A stretch of 64,000 nucleotides of DNA from Cohaesibacter haloalkalitolerans. Its GTDB lineage: Bacteria > Pseudomonadota > Alphaproteobacteria > Rhizobiales > Cohaesibacteraceae. The DNA lies in NCBI RefSeq assembly GCF_003574655.1, contig NZ_QNUM01000002.1, positions 124,001 to 188,000 on the forward strand, given 5' to 3'. Every line of letters begins with the position of its first letter. Position 1 is the first letter of the stretch. The translations under genes and the position numbers were made by a program. Below are positions 1 through 9,262 of the stretch, piece after piece. Under the pieces are notes generated by a model that ran no database searches, was not told the origin of the DNA, and saw nothing but the letters and a program-made list of their open reading frames with translations.

Positions 1-1
1 G

Positions 2-331
2 CTGGCCAGCAATGCCGCCAAGACTGCCGGTCTTTCCCTGCACATCGAAGAAGACGACGTCTTTGACGCCTGCACAAATGCACAAGAGACCACCGCGATG
101 GTGGCAAAGGCTCTTGCGGCGGAAGGCATCCGCACCGAGGAACAGACCGAGCCGATGCGCTGGTCGGAGGATTTCGGCCAGTTCGGCCATCACTGTCCCT
201 CTACCCTGTTCGTGCTCGGCTCGGGCATCGATCAGCCGCAATTGCACAACCCGGATTTCGACTTCCCCGATGCCCTGACGCCTGTCGGGGCCCGCATCTT
301 CGAGCGCATCATCCGTGATCGGCTGGGCTGA
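2..331 (+). CDS. M20-family amidohydrolase / peptidase, 3' fragment (5' end outside window)
   Basis: This reading frame is open from the first bases of the window, so only the last ~109 residues are visible. They match the C-terminal catalytic end of M20/M40 metal-dependent amidohydrolases (hippurate hydrolase or N-acyl-amino-acid deacylase type). The signature is a W-x-ED-F segment near the HHCPST stretch, then F-V-L-G-SG, then LHNPDFDFPD, where the conserved His of the LHxxxF(D)F motif contributes to metal binding. Substrate cannot be told from this part. Its TGA shares one base with the ATG of the following GNAT gene, so the two are probably translationally coupled. Confidence 0.8.
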   Translation: MASNAAKTAGLSLHIEEDDVFDACTNAQETTAMVAKALAAEGIRTEEQTEPMRWSEDFGQFGHHCPSTLFVLGSGIDQPQLHNPDFDFPDALTPVGARIFERIIRDRLG

Positions 332-852
332 TGGTGATCAGGCCCGCACAACCCGAGGACGCCAGCGCTCTGGCCGCCCTCAGCCTTGAAGTGTGGCTGC
401 ACACCTATTGCCGCCCCGGCATCCCGCCGGTCTTTGCCAGTTATGCGCTGGAGACATTCACAAAGGCCAATCTGGAAGCACAGACTGCCGATCCCGATCG
501 CCATTTTCTGGTCGACGCCGTGCCCTACGCCGGGCAGGACGGGCTGCGGGGCTACCTCAGCTGGTGCTGCCCGACCGACCTGCCACAGCCTAACTGTCCA
601 AAGAGCGAGATCGATACGCTCTATATACGGGAACGGCACAAGGGACAGGGCGTCGGGTCGGCGCTGCTCAAGGCCTGTTATCAGTCCATGGCAGGCGCGG
701 GACACACGGCGGCATTCCTCCGGGTCAACGCGGAAAACCGCGAAGCCATCACCTTTTATGAGCGCAAGGGCTTCGAGACAATCGGCGAAACATGGTTCGG
801 GATAGAAGGTGAGCGCTATCTCAATTTCGTCATGCGAAAAGGGTTTGTCTGA
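331..852 (+). CDS. GNAT family N-acetyltransferase
   Basis: A 173-residue single-domain GNAT protein, expected to transfer an acetyl group from acetyl-CoA to an amine on a small molecule or protein. The acetyl-CoA pyrophosphate loop (motif A) is visible around residues 100-115 as R-x-x-x-KGQGVGSALL, followed by the typical motif B with NxxAITFYERKGF near residues 140-150. The start overlaps the stop of the amidohydrolase by one base, which suggests an operon with it. The acceptor substrate is unknown. The gene ends only 4 bases from the convergent LprI-like gene. Confidence 0.85.
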   Translation: MVIRPAQPEDASALAALSLEVWLHTYCRPGIPPVFASYALETFTKANLEAQTADPDRHFLVDAVPYAGQDGLRGYLSWCCPTDLPQPNCPKSEIDTLYIRERHKGQGVGSALLKACYQSMAGAGHTAAFLRVNAENREAITFYERKGFETIGETWFGIEGERYLNFVMRKGFV

Positions 853-856
853 AACT

Positions 857-1246
857 TCAGAAAAGTGGCTCGCCTGTGGCCGGGTCAGTCCGCAGTTCGG
901 TGCTGCGCCGCGATGTCATTTCGCTCAGGCATGACAGATGGGCCAGACCTGCCATTGATCCGCCGCGAAATGTGTCGGCCACCCGCGCACATTCGGCTTC
1001 GCGATAGGGAATCCATGCCCGCTGGGTGTCGCGTAGCAACAGCTTGCCCGGCTCATCAAGCATCGAACGCAGTTGCTGATAAACATCATTCAGCTCGTCA
1101 TCAGCTTTCTGATAATCGATTGCCGCGCATTCGCTCATATCGACGGTGGTCACCGGGTTTTGACAGTCCAGCGCATAGGCAGATGCTGTCATGGTCAGAC
1201 TGGATGCGAGTGCGAGAATAAACCGGGTTCGTCCATGGCCAGTCAT
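857..1246 (-). CDS. Secreted LprI-like (DUF1311) protein
   Basis: A 129-residue protein with an N-terminal signal peptide (charged start, hydrophobic run to about residue 24, ASAYA cleavage region). The mature domain carries conserved Cys residues (LDCQNP, MSECAA, EAECAR, LSCLSE) and the helical Y-x-x-LR...RDTQRAW-I-x-YREAEC pattern of the LprI/DUF1311 family. Members are periplasmic, and some inhibit lysozyme; that role is known for the family only and is an inference here. The ATG at 1246 was chosen because AAAGGGG lies about 6 bases upstream; a longer frame continues upstream without similar support. Confidence 0.75.
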   Translation of the reverse strand: MTGHGRTRFILALASSLTMTASAYALDCQNPVTTVDMSECAAIDYQKADDELNDVYQQLRSMLDEPGKLLLRDTQRAWIPYREAECARVADTFRGGSMAGLAHLSCLSEMTSRRSTELRTDPATGEPLF

Positions 1247-1358
1247 TGTATGCCCCTTTGCTGCTGTGCCTGAAAAGAGACCGTCTCTGTTCGCCGCCAT
1301 CATACAGCACGGATAGCTAAATCCATAGCGCCGAAAGGCCCGGGCGGGAATTCGACTC

Positions 1359-2204
1359 TTACCCCAGATCAATAGCCGCTCCGTGGCGGTGGACCGCTTC
1401 GACGCGGGCGCCGGGGGTGTCTGTGCCTGCATCATGCAGGGCAATGGCTGGCAACAGCCGGAACGGGCCGCGGGACTGTTTCTTGCCCTGAACCACCACA
1501 CGGTGGGCCGCCTCGCCTTCTCTTGGCGAGAAGGGTTGCACGGTAATGCCGCCAAAGCGGCCTTCCATCAGCGTGAGCAGAGCGGGCAATTCATCCGCCC
1601 GCTGGACAACGGTGAAGGTGCCACCGCTTTTGAGAATGGAAACGGCGGTGCGGAACCACGGCTCCATCCCCTCGTCGGTCAGCATGTGGGCCGTGGCGCG
1701 GGCCTCATTGGGCGAGGTCTGAAAGCGTTCCGGCCGGTAATAGGGCGGATTGGCAATGACGTGATGGGCGAGATTTTCCGTCAAGCCAGCCAGTTTGCGC
1801 GGCTCGCCCCGCAAAGCCACATCACAACAGATGACCGATGCGGCGGCCAGATATTTTGCCGAGCGGGCGATGTTGGTGGCGGCAATGGCAGCAACGTCCG
1901 GGTCAATCTCGACAGCAAGCAGCCGCAGCCCGCCGACGCGCGCGGCAACGCAAAGCCCGGCAGCCCCGACCCCGGAGCCCAGATCGACCACCAGTTCGCC
2001 CGGTCTGGCAGGGGTGCAGGCTGCCAGCAGCACGGCATCGGTTCCCGAGCGGTGATGGCCCTTTCTGGGCTGCAGCAGGGAGATCCGTCCGCCAAGAAAA
2101 TCATCCTCGCTCATCACCACGTCCGAAGGCAGAGCATCGGCGGAAACAGTGGCTACATCCTCCAGCAAGGCAGGCAGCAGGCTTGGAACGGTCATTGAAG
2201 GCAT
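1359..2204 (-). CDS. TrmN6-like tRNA1(Val) adenine-N6 methyltransferase
   Basis: A class I SAM-dependent methyltransferase of about 281 residues. The SAM-binding motif VVDLGSGVGAAGL and the NPPYY motif typical of N6-adenine methyltransferases are both present, together with the early GHHRSGTDAVLLA segment that marks the TrmN6 (YfiC) family. That family methylates A37 of tRNA1(Val). The start at 2204 is preferred because AGGAAAG sits 7 bases upstream; an in-frame ATG at 2234 has no clear ribosome-binding site. The exact tRNA target is inferred from family membership. Confidence 0.8.
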   Translation of the reverse strand: MPSMTVPSLLPALLEDVATVSADALPSDVVMSEDDFLGGRISLLQPRKGHHRSGTDAVLLAACTPARPGELVVDLGSGVGAAGLCVAARVGGLRLLAVEIDPDVAAIAATNIARSAKYLAAASVICCDVALRGEPRKLAGLTENLAHHVIANPPYYRPERFQTSPNEARATAHMLTDEGMEPWFRTAVSILKSGGTFTVVQRADELPALLTLMEGRFGGITVQPFSPREGEAAHRVVVQGKKQSRGPFRLLPAIALHDAGTDTPGARVEAVHRHGAAIDLG

Positions 2205-2272
2205 CGCGGGTCTTTCCTGAAAGTCTTCCGGCATCTTTTTGGGAAGTACACTCCCCGCCCTGATCTTCAGGG

Positions 2273-2509
2273 TCAGTCATCAACTGAACAGTCGAGCTCT
2301 TTTTCCAGCCCGGCATCGCGCAACAGTTGCCGGGCGCGCAGCAGATGCGCGTCATCGACCAGCACGCGGCGGGCAATTTGGTGGAGGATACTGCCGTAAA
2401 GGGTGCTCATGTTGTGATCAAGAGACTGGAAGGGAATATCCGCATCCCTCAGCAGGGCTTCCACGAAAGAGAGGGTTACCGGATTGTTGGTCTTGATGAG
2501 TTCGTCCAC
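2273..2509 (-). CDS. DUF2007 small protein
   Basis: A 78-residue protein starting with GTG and with AGGA about 8 bases upstream. It has the DUF2007 pattern: an early (D)P(V)xxSxxxALLRDADIP segment, a central D-H-x-M...LY region, and a V-D-D-AHLLRARQLL segment near the end. The family has been called a putative signal-transducing protein, but no biochemical role is known. It is followed on the same strand by the TrmN6-like gene 68 bases downstream, so co-transcription is possible. Confidence 0.75.
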   Translation of the reverse strand: MDELIKTNNPVTLSFVEALLRDADIPFQSLDHNMSTLYGSILHQIARRVLVDDAHLLRARQLLRDAGLEKELDCSVDD

Positions 2510-2894
2510 GCCAGTGTCCTGCGGCTAAGTCTTCGTTATGGCCGATGGCCAGTGCCCAATGCTTCATGAAAGGGCTCAGGAACCATAAATAGATTTGCAG
2601 CCCCTGAAAAGAGCCTTTCGCGGGCTTTCACCCCGCCACAGCCCTCGTGACCCAGCCGTAATAGCCAGCATGAAATGAGGCAAAAGAAGAAGCTCAGACG
2701 GCTTGATCAGAGCCGCGAAAGGGCGAATTTTTCACGTTCTGATGGGCGCCCGCATCAAACTGGGCAAAAAAGCCGTTTCGAAGCCGAAATTTGGCGTGAT
2801 TAAGTAACATTCTTTCCCCCTCCCCCTTGTCGTTCCGGGGTGAGCCGCCTATTCTCGCGACCGAAATTTGAAGACACAAAATTGGAGCCGCCGC
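2510..2894. other. Gene-free 385-bp interval between divergent DUF2007 and polyprenyl synthase genes
   Basis: This stretch should hold the promoters of two divergent genes. I see no credible small ORF, no RNA gene and no strong hairpin, only a pyrimidine-rich run (TTCTTTCCCCCTCCCCC) close to 2810-2826. Confidence 0.5.
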
Positions 2895-3923
2895 GTGAGC
2901 GTTGTCCCTCCTCTCAATGAGGCAAACAAGTCCCAGGCCAGCATTCAGCCCCTCATCGACCTCGTCAAACAGGACATGGGAAGGGTGAATGATCTCATTC
3001 TCGAGAAGGCTGGTTCGGACGTCGAGATGATTCCGGAAGTGGCCAAACACCTGATCGATTCAGGTGGCAAGCGCCTGCGCCCGATGCTGACGCTGGCCGC
3101 CGCCAACATGTGCGGCTATGAGGATGCAGCAGCAGCCGGGCACGTCAAGCTGGCGATGGCGGTGGAATTCATGCATACGGCCACCCTGCTGCATGACGAT
3201 GTGGTCGATGAGAGCGACATGCGTCGTGGCAAGCTCGCCGCTCGCATGCTGTGGGGCAACCAGGCCAGCGTTCTGGTTGGCGACTTCCTGCTCGGGCAGG
3301 CTTTCCGCGTGATGGTCGATGTCGGCTCGATCAGGGCTCTTGATGTGCTCTCGACCGCCGCCTGCGTCATTGCCGAAGGCGAGGTGTTGCAGCTTTCTGT
3401 CGCTCAGAACATGAAGACCTCGGTTGCTGAATATATGCAGGTCATCCGCTCCAAGACGGCCGCCCTGTTCGCTGCCGCCTGCGAGGTTGGGCCGATCATC
3501 GCGGGCAGCGATGAGACCCGGATTGCGGCGCTGCGCGATTATGGCATGGAACTGGGCAATGCTTTCCAGCTGATCGACGATGCCCTTGATTATGGCGGCT
3601 CGGCGGCGGCACTGGGCAAGAATGTCGGCGACGATTTCCGCGAAGGCAAGATTACCCTGCCGGTGATTCTGGCCCATGAACGGGGCTCGGCCGAGGACAA
3701 GGCCTTCTGGAAGCGGGTCATGGAAGAGCGCAAGGATGTCACTGACGGTGCGCTTGATTATGCCATGGGACTGCTGGTCAAGACCAATGCCCTTGAAGAT
3801 ACGTTGAAACAGGCCAGAACCCATGGCGCGACTGCCATTGCCTCGCTTGATGTGTTCGAGGACAGCCCCTACAAGGCAGCGCTCATTGACGCGGTGGAAT
3901 TCTGCATCGCCCGCGGGCACTAA
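2895..3923 (+). CDS. Long-chain polyprenyl diphosphate synthase (octaprenyl/decaprenyl)
   Basis: A trans-polyprenyl diphosphate synthase of 342 residues that elongates farnesyl diphosphate with IPP to make the ubiquinone side chain. Both aspartate-rich motifs are present: LLHDDVVDES (first DDxxD) and LIDDALDYGG (second). GGKRLRPML precedes them. The product is probably C50 (ubiquinone-10), as in most alphaproteobacteria, but chain length cannot be read from sequence. The GTG at 2895 is chosen because GGAG lies 7 bases upstream; a TTG at 2868 would add nine residues. A strong intrinsic terminator follows 30 bases after the stop, so this is a single-gene unit. Confidence 0.9.
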   Translation: MSVVPPLNEANKSQASIQPLIDLVKQDMGRVNDLILEKAGSDVEMIPEVAKHLIDSGGKRLRPMLTLAAANMCGYEDAAAAGHVKLAMAVEFMHTATLLHDDVVDESDMRRGKLAARMLWGNQASVLVGDFLLGQAFRVMVDVGSIRALDVLSTAACVIAEGEVLQLSVAQNMKTSVAEYMQVIRSKTAALFAAACEVGPIIAGSDETRIAALRDYGMELGNAFQLIDDALDYGGSAAALGKNVGDDFREGKITLPVILAHERGSAEDKAFWKRVMEERKDVTDGALDYAMGLLVKTNALEDTLKQARTHGATAIASLDVFEDSPYKAALIDAVEFCIARGH

Positions 3924-3953
3924 CCTTTCAAGGCTTTGCAAACATGGTCGGAA

Positions 3954-3979
3954 GGCGCTGTTAATTCAGCGCCTTTTTT
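3954..3979 (+). terminator. Intrinsic terminator of polyprenyl synthase gene
   Basis: A perfect 7-bp stem GGCGCTG/CAGCGCC with a TTAATT loop, followed directly by six T. Confidence 0.9.
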
Positions 3980-4376
3980 GTTGCAGCAATCAGGCCTCAT
4001 GACCACGACGGCCACAGGGCTCTTCTGACATCTCCACCTCCGGCGCTCTGGCCGTTCTTTCGGATGGTCAAATTTTCGCCACCTCTCCCGGCTATGATTT
4101 CGACAGTTTGTTTAATTGATCTTTACCGCGCTTTATTATGTACAGGACAAGACACGAGGGCTTGCGAGCAAGCCTCAAAAAAGCCATGCTACATTCCTAA
4201 TTCGTAAAGAGCTTCAAAGCGGCGCACAGTCACTCTGACTCTTTTGTCCGGATGGACTGGCGGACGAGGTGCCGGGTTTTCCGGTTACAGACACGGGACA
4301 CTGGCAAGGCGCAATTGCCGCGGCTCTGCTGTCCAGCCAATAATGCTTCGGATTGCGCAACAACAAGGCTGACTAA
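3980..4376. other. Gene-free 397-bp interval upstream of the TPR gene
   Basis: This contains the presumed promoter region of the TPR protein. The one structure I see is a short inverted repeat at 4156-4176 (GCTTGC/GCAAGC with a GA loop) with six A after it. It lacks a T-run in the direction of either neighbouring gene, so I do not call it a terminator. Confidence 0.5.
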
Positions 4377-6302
4377 ATGCACTTTCGATTTTCCCTCAAG
4401 ATGTTTAGACAACACCTCCTGACCGGCGTCGTAGGATTTGCCTTGTTGATGGGACCGGCAACGTTTGCCGGGGCTCAGACAGAAGCCCCCGATATCCCGG
4501 AGGAATCCGTGGTGGACGCGCTCGCGGACATCCCGACGACCCTTACCGGCACCTATCTTTCTGCCCTGATCGCCCAGGATGAGGACGACCTTGAACTGGC
4601 TGCCCACTTCTATGCTCAGGCGCTGGAAAAAGACCCGGAGAATCCCCTGTTGCTGGAGCGCAATTTCGCCCTGACGCTGGCGGTGGGTGATCACGAACGC
4701 GCCTTTGCCCTTGCCGACAAGATGGCAGTCCAGAGCAGCCACAAGGCGGCAGCCAGCAAGGAAGCCGAAGACGGCAAGGCAGAGCAGGATGATTCGGCGG
4801 TGGATGCCGAAGGACTTGATGGGCGGATCGCCCCGATGGTGCATATGGCCCTCGGTGTCAAGGCTCTGAAGGGCAGGAACTATTCAAGCGCCGCCATCCA
4901 GTTCAAGAGTGGCATGGACGTGATGCAGAACAATCCTGCGCCGCTTCTTGCCCGCGCACCGCTGCGCCGCAATCTCAATGATCCGCGTCTACTCAGCGCC
5001 TCGGCGCAGTATGGTCCGTTTGCGCTGATTTCCCAGACCGTTCTGGATGCCTGGGCGACGATCGGTCAGGACAAGACCAAGCTTGACGATGTGATCAGCC
5101 TGCTCAAGGCAGATGATGACAGCGAAGTCAACCAGTTCTTCTTTTCGCTCCATGCCGGGCTGATTGCAGCCTACGCCAAGGATTACACCAAGGCCGTGAC
5201 CCTGTTGCAACAGAGCCTTGATGCGGATCCCAATTCGCTGGCAACGGCAACGGCGTTGGTTAACAACCTTTTGAAGGCTGGCAACAACAAGCGCGCCAGC
5301 GAAGTCATCGACACCTTTGCGGCCAGTGCTGCCGACACCGAGGAAAAAGAATGGCTGCAGCAGTCCTTCAGTGCCATGAAGCCGATTGCCAATTCCATCC
5401 GCACGCCGCAGGACGGGGCTGCGGAGTTCTTCTCCACTCTGGGCAACGCACTGACGGAAGAAGGAGCCATCGAAGGCGGGGCGCTTTATCTGCAGTTTGC
5501 TGACTATCTGCGACCGGGCGACGACTATACCGAGTTTTCCCTCGCCCGCCTGTTCGAGCACATCAACAAGAATGAAGTGGCCCTTGCGCATTATGACTCC
5601 ATCAAGCCGGAGAGCGCGGTCTATCGCAAGGCTCAGCGACGGGCTGCCTTTGTCGAGGCGCGGCTCGATCATCCCGATCTAGCCATCAAGCGGATGAAGA
5701 CCCTGCTGGAAGGCAATTACTCCGATCTGGAAACGGTGTCCGTTCTCTCGCGCATCTACCAGTCGGAGCAGCGCTACAAGGAAGCGGTCGACACTCTCAG
5801 CCGCGGCATCAACAGCATTCGCACCAAGCGCGACATTCACTGGTCGCTCTATTTCCTGCGCGGTTCTGCCTATGACCAGCTCAAGGACTGGCCGAACACG
5901 GAAAAGGACATGCAGTCTGCCCTCAAGCTGTTCCCCAATCAGCCGACGGTGCTGAACTATCTGGGCTACAGCTGGGTGGATCGCGGCATCCATCTGGACA
6001 AGGCTATCGAAATGATCCGGCAGGCGGTGGCGTTGAGGCCATTCGACGGATTCTTTGTCGATTCTCTTGGCTGGGCCCACTATCGCCTCAAGCAATATGA
6101 GGAAGCTGTCAACTTCCTTGAACGGGCCGTTGAACTGCGCCCCGAGGATCCAACCATCACGGACCATCTGGGCGATGCCTACTGGCGCGTCGGCCGCAAG
6201 AACGAGGCAACCTTCCAGTGGCAGCGGGTCAAGACCATGCAGCCAGATGACAAGCTCATGCAATCGGTCGATGACAAGATTGCCAAGGGCCTTACGGACT
6301 GA
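4377..6302 (+). CDS. Secreted tetratricopeptide-repeat protein
   Basis: A 641-residue protein with an N-terminal signal peptide (hydrophobic LLTGVVGFALLMGP, cleavage near TFAGA-Q). The rest is helical TPR repeats. They are recognisable at roughly residues 60-115 (AHFYAQALEKDPENP), near 260-310, and most clearly at 470-635, where W-x-x-AE-x-D-x-x-x-AL-x-x-x-P-(D/N)-x-P units occur in tandem. It is probably a periplasmic or envelope scaffold that binds other proteins, but no partner is identifiable. An Ala/Lys/Glu-rich insertion lies near residues 120-145. A perfect terminator follows, so it is not in an operon with ispE. Confidence 0.85.
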   Translation: MHFRFSLKMFRQHLLTGVVGFALLMGPATFAGAQTEAPDIPEESVVDALADIPTTLTGTYLSALIAQDEDDLELAAHFYAQALEKDPENPLLLERNFALTLAVGDHERAFALADKMAVQSSHKAAASKEAEDGKAEQDDSAVDAEGLDGRIAPMVHMALGVKALKGRNYSSAAIQFKSGMDVMQNNPAPLLARAPLRRNLNDPRLLSASAQYGPFALISQTVLDAWATIGQDKTKLDDVISLLKADDDSEVNQFFFSLHAGLIAAYAKDYTKAVTLLQQSLDADPNSLATATALVNNLLKAGNNKRASEVIDTFAASAADTEEKEWLQQSFSAMKPIANSIRTPQDGAAEFFSTLGNALTEEGAIEGGALYLQFADYLRPGDDYTEFSLARLFEHINKNEVALAHYDSIKPESAVYRKAQRRAAFVEARLDHPDLAIKRMKTLLEGNYSDLETVSVLSRIYQSEQRYKEAVDTLSRGINSIRTKRDIHWSLYFLRGSAYDQLKDWPNTEKDMQSALKLFPNQPTVLNYLGYSWVDRGIHLDKAIEMIRQAVALRPFDGFFVDSLGWAHYRLKQYEEAVNFLERAVELRPEDPTITDHLGDAYWRVGRKNEATFQWQRVKTMQPDDKLMQSVDDKIAKGLTD

Positions 6303-6335
6303 CAGTCAGAAGGCTCGCAACGACACAAGCATGGA

Positions 6336-6366
6336 ACGCGCAGAGGCATGGCCTTTGCGCGTTTTT
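6336..6366 (+). terminator. Intrinsic terminator of TPR gene
   Basis: A 12-bp stem beginning ACGCGCAGAGGC, pairing with GCCTTTGCGCGT across an ATG loop (one G-T pair), running into five T. Confidence 0.9.
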
Positions 6367-6794
6367 CATGTCACCATTATGCTTTCGTCTCGCTCCGCAA
6401 AGGGTTTGCCTTTCCAGACGGGTGTCGGGTCCAGGCAATCTGAACTTGTGTCTAATACGTATCGGGCGAACTTCTCTGAAGGGATCTGGACAAGCCGGGT
6501 GGATGTCCATATGCTACTGATTTGAGGGAATTTTTCGTTGGCCTTCAAGGTCTGCCCCCTTCGTCAACCGTTCGTCAGGTTATGTGACTATCAGGAAGGC
6601 GACACAGGGTCGAGAATCGTCCTATGGTCAGCCCAAGGTGGTCGGATCAGGGCAGACAGTTAGCGCCAAAGCGGACCGAGAGTCATCAGGGCTGCGGTTC
6701 GGGCGCATCTTTCAAGTCCATCTTTCTGTTCCCCCCACAGACGCCAGACCCTATGCGCCCAACACTGACAACCGCTTGAGACAGACAGCCAGCA
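6367..6794. other. Gene-free 428-bp interval upstream of ispE
   Basis: This lies between the terminator and the ispE start. A 60-codon open frame exists on the minus strand (6366-6548) but has no family resemblance and runs into the terminator hairpin, so it is not called. No promoter is clear enough to name. Confidence 0.5.
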
Positions 6795-7679
6795 ATGACG
6801 AAACCGTCACAGGACCCAGATATCCTCACCTTGACTGCACCAGCCAAGATCAATCTTGCCTTGCATATCACCGGGCAGAGAGACGACGGATATCATCTTC
6901 TGGAATCGCTGGTGGTGTTTGGCGGTGCGGCTGACCGCATCCAGTTCAAGCCTTCCAAGCATCTGCACCTGTCAGTCAATGGCCCGTTTGCCGCCAGCTT
7001 GCGGCAGGAGCCGGACAATCTGATGGTTCGCGCTGCGCGGCTTCTGGCAACCGAACTCAATTGCGCGGTCGCAGCTGACATGACACTGGAGAAATTCCTG
7101 CCCATCTCGGCGGGCGTTGGCGGCGGGTCTTCCGATGCGGCGGCAACCCTGCTCGGTCTGCTGCGTCTCTGGCAACGGACCATCAATGACGACAAGCTGC
7201 GCTCCATAGCGCTTAAGCTTGGTGCCGACGTTCCCATGTGCCTTGAAGGCTCCTGCCTGATTGCGCGTGGCATCGGCGATGAGCTGTCCTTCGGGCCCCG
7301 GTTGCCCAAGGATCTGGGCATGGTGCTGGTCAATCCGCGCGTGCCAATCTCGACGCCAAGTGTCTTCCGTCGCCTCAAGAACAGAAGCAATCCGCCAATG
7401 GGCCCGATGCCCTCGGCTTTCCTCTCGGCTATGGCACTGGCAGACTGGCTCGACAACCAGCGCAATGATCTGGAAATGGCCGCCATTGAACAGGCGCCGG
7501 TGATTGAAACCGTGTTGCAGGCGCTGGAAGATGATGGCGACTGCCTGTTTGCCCGCATGTCCGGTTCGGGAGCAACATGCTTTGCCCTTTTCGCTTCAGT
7601 GAAGCACGCGGAGTATGCGGCGCGGCGCATGGCCTTCACCCACCCCAACTGGTGGGTCAGCCACGGCGGCGTTCAATAG
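6795..7679 (+). CDS. ispE: 4-diphosphocytidyl-2-C-methyl-D-erythritol kinase
   Basis: IspE phosphorylates 4-diphosphocytidyl-2-C-methylerythritol at the 2-hydroxyl with ATP, the fourth step of the MEP isoprenoid pathway. The 294-residue protein has the family hallmarks: APAKINLALHI near residues 15-25, RDDGYHLLES after it, the GHMP-kinase ATP loop PISAGVGGGSSDAA near residue 105, and the C-terminal MSGSGATCFALF motif near residue 255. Length is normal. It ends 44 bases from the convergent DUF3422 gene with no obvious terminator between them. It may feed precursors to the polyprenyl synthase encoded 4 kb upstream. Confidence 0.95.
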   Translation: MTKPSQDPDILTLTAPAKINLALHITGQRDDGYHLLESLVVFGGAADRIQFKPSKHLHLSVNGPFAASLRQEPDNLMVRAARLLATELNCAVAADMTLEKFLPISAGVGGGSSDAAATLLGLLRLWQRTINDDKLRSIALKLGADVPMCLEGSCLIARGIGDELSFGPRLPKDLGMVLVNPRVPISTPSVFRRLKNRSNPPMGPMPSAFLSAMALADWLDNQRNDLEMAAIEQAPVIETVLQALEDDGDCLFARMSGSGATCFALFASVKHAEYAARRMAFTHPNWWVSHGGVQ

Positions 7680-7723
7680 GGGCCTTGCCCGGACGCATCA
7701 TCTCTTGCCGGAAGCGCCACCTG

Positions 7724-9079
7724 TCAGTGCTCCTTTGAGCCGGTCTTGTGGATCAGGCGCTGCTTGACCTTGTGCATGGAAAACCAGATGAAGCCAACCA
7801 CCGGCACGACCAGTGCGGCGGACAGCAGGCTCTTGTCGAGATGAACGAGCTTGGCCGCGGGTGCCAACAGGTAGCTCAGCAGGCTGACCGCATAATAGGA
7901 GATTGCCACCACCGAAAGCCCTTCAACGGTTTCCTGCAACCGGATCTGCAGCGCGGCACGGCGGTCCATTTGGGCCAGCAACTGCCGGTTCTGATCGGTG
8001 GTCGTCACCTGAACCCGTGTGCCCAGCAGTTCCGAGGCATGGGCGGCACGGAATGTGAGGTCGTCAAGCTGGCTCTGCGCCGAGCGACAGGTGCGCATGC
8101 TGGGTTGATAGCGCCGCTTCATGAATTCGGAGAACAGCTGTCGTTCGAGAATGCGTTGCTCACGCAACAGACCGATGCGCTGCATCACCAATTCCTCATA
8201 GGCCCGGCCCGCGTTGAAACGCGAGGAGCTGCTGGTGGACAACATCGACAGCTCGGCGGATATGCCAAGCAGCTCATCAAGCACCACCTTGTCGCTTTCC
8301 TGCTCGTCACCAATCCTTGCCACGGTCTCGCTAAGCTTGATGTTCAAGGCACGGATGCTGCCCAGAACCTGCCGTGCCACGGGCAGGGTCAACATCGACA
8401 TTGCCCGGTAGGTTTCGACTTCCAGAAATCGCTGGATCACCCGCCCCAGACGGCTGGCACCAACATCGCGGCAGGCCAGCACGGCAAGGCGAATCTGTCC
8501 ACGGTTGTCGAGGTCGAAGTCGGCGGCAATGGCGGCATCACCGTCGCTGACATAGGCGGCGGCAAAACTGGATGGCGAACCAAACCAGTCACGGACCACA
8601 CCAGACATCTGCTCCTCGATGCCCTTGAGATCAGGCACTGTCTCAATGCGGGCGGAGACCGACGAAACGATCCGACCGGGGAAAGCCTCAAGCCAGTCGA
8701 TGGTGAAGCGATCATGCAGATCCGTGGCGAAACTGTCCGGCCCCAGATTTGCCGGGCGTGGAGCATAGGTATAGAGGGTGTAGGTGGCAAACTCAGTATG
8801 GTTTTCCCATTTGAGAACCATGCCGCCAAGGTCGGCAATGTGATAGACAGCGCCCTCTTCCGGCTGTGGCGCACCGAAGCCCTCCAGAAAAGCAACCAGC
8901 TGTTGCCGGGCCAGCTCCGCCGTATGCAGCCCGTCTTCTTCGGGCTTGAGGGCGATGAAGGCCAGGCGGCTCGGAGCATCAAGCTCGAGGAAGGGCCGCG
9001 CATGCATCTCGCGGATCATCGGCGCCCGCATCGAGTGGTTGAGGCGCGCTTTGGCTAGACTGGTCTGGCTATCGGCCAC
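7724..9079 (-). CDS. DUF3422 family membrane-anchored protein
   Basis: About 451 residues. The N-terminus has the family signature NHSMRAPMIREMHARPF (compare N-x-x-R-x-x-x-NE-x-HARPF), followed by a long soluble region. Two hydrophobic segments lie at the C-terminus (YYAVSLLSYLLAPAA and LLSAALVVPVVGFIWFSM), separated by a short loop, and a basic tail follows. The domain is widespread in proteobacteria and of unknown function. The topology suggests a cytoplasmic body tethered by a hairpin, loosely like CorA-type proteins. The GTG at 9079 was chosen because GGAAGGAC lies 7-8 bases upstream and the start precedes the conserved NH motif; the frame remains open to 9142. Confidence 0.8.
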   Translation of the reverse strand: MADSQTSLAKARLNHSMRAPMIREMHARPFLELDAPSRLAFIALKPEEDGLHTAELARQQLVAFLEGFGAPQPEEGAVYHIADLGGMVLKWENHTEFATYTLYTYAPRPANLGPDSFATDLHDRFTIDWLEAFPGRIVSSVSARIETVPDLKGIEEQMSGVVRDWFGSPSSFAAAYVSDGDAAIAADFDLDNRGQIRLAVLACRDVGASRLGRVIQRFLEVETYRAMSMLTLPVARQVLGSIRALNIKLSETVARIGDEQESDKVVLDELLGISAELSMLSTSSSSRFNAGRAYEELVMQRIGLLREQRILERQLFSEFMKRRYQPSMRTCRSAQSQLDDLTFRAAHASELLGTRVQVTTTDQNRQLLAQMDRRAALQIRLQETVEGLSVVAISYYAVSLLSYLLAPAAKLVHLDKSLLSAALVVPVVGFIWFSMHKVKQRLIHKTGSKEH

Positions 9080-9262
9080 TGGATTGGTCCTTCCTGTCCC
9101 TCTATCTGCTTTGCCTGCCCACCTTCCGGGCCAAACCGGCAAAGTCTGGTCAAGGAAGAATAATAGTCAAATGTTACAGACCTGTAGAGAGTAAAAGCGA
9201 AACACCGTCGCGCTGGCTGGAAAAACCATCGGGATCAAACGGCAGGAAGCGATCAGCGGGCT

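Noticed and set aside
4156-4176. Hairpin GCTTGC/GCAAGC upstream of the TPR gene considered as a terminator
   Set aside because: It is followed by A, not T, on the plus strand, and no gene ends there on the minus strand.
6366-6548. 60-codon minus-strand frame upstream of ispE
   Set aside because: It runs into a terminator hairpin and has no recognisable feature.
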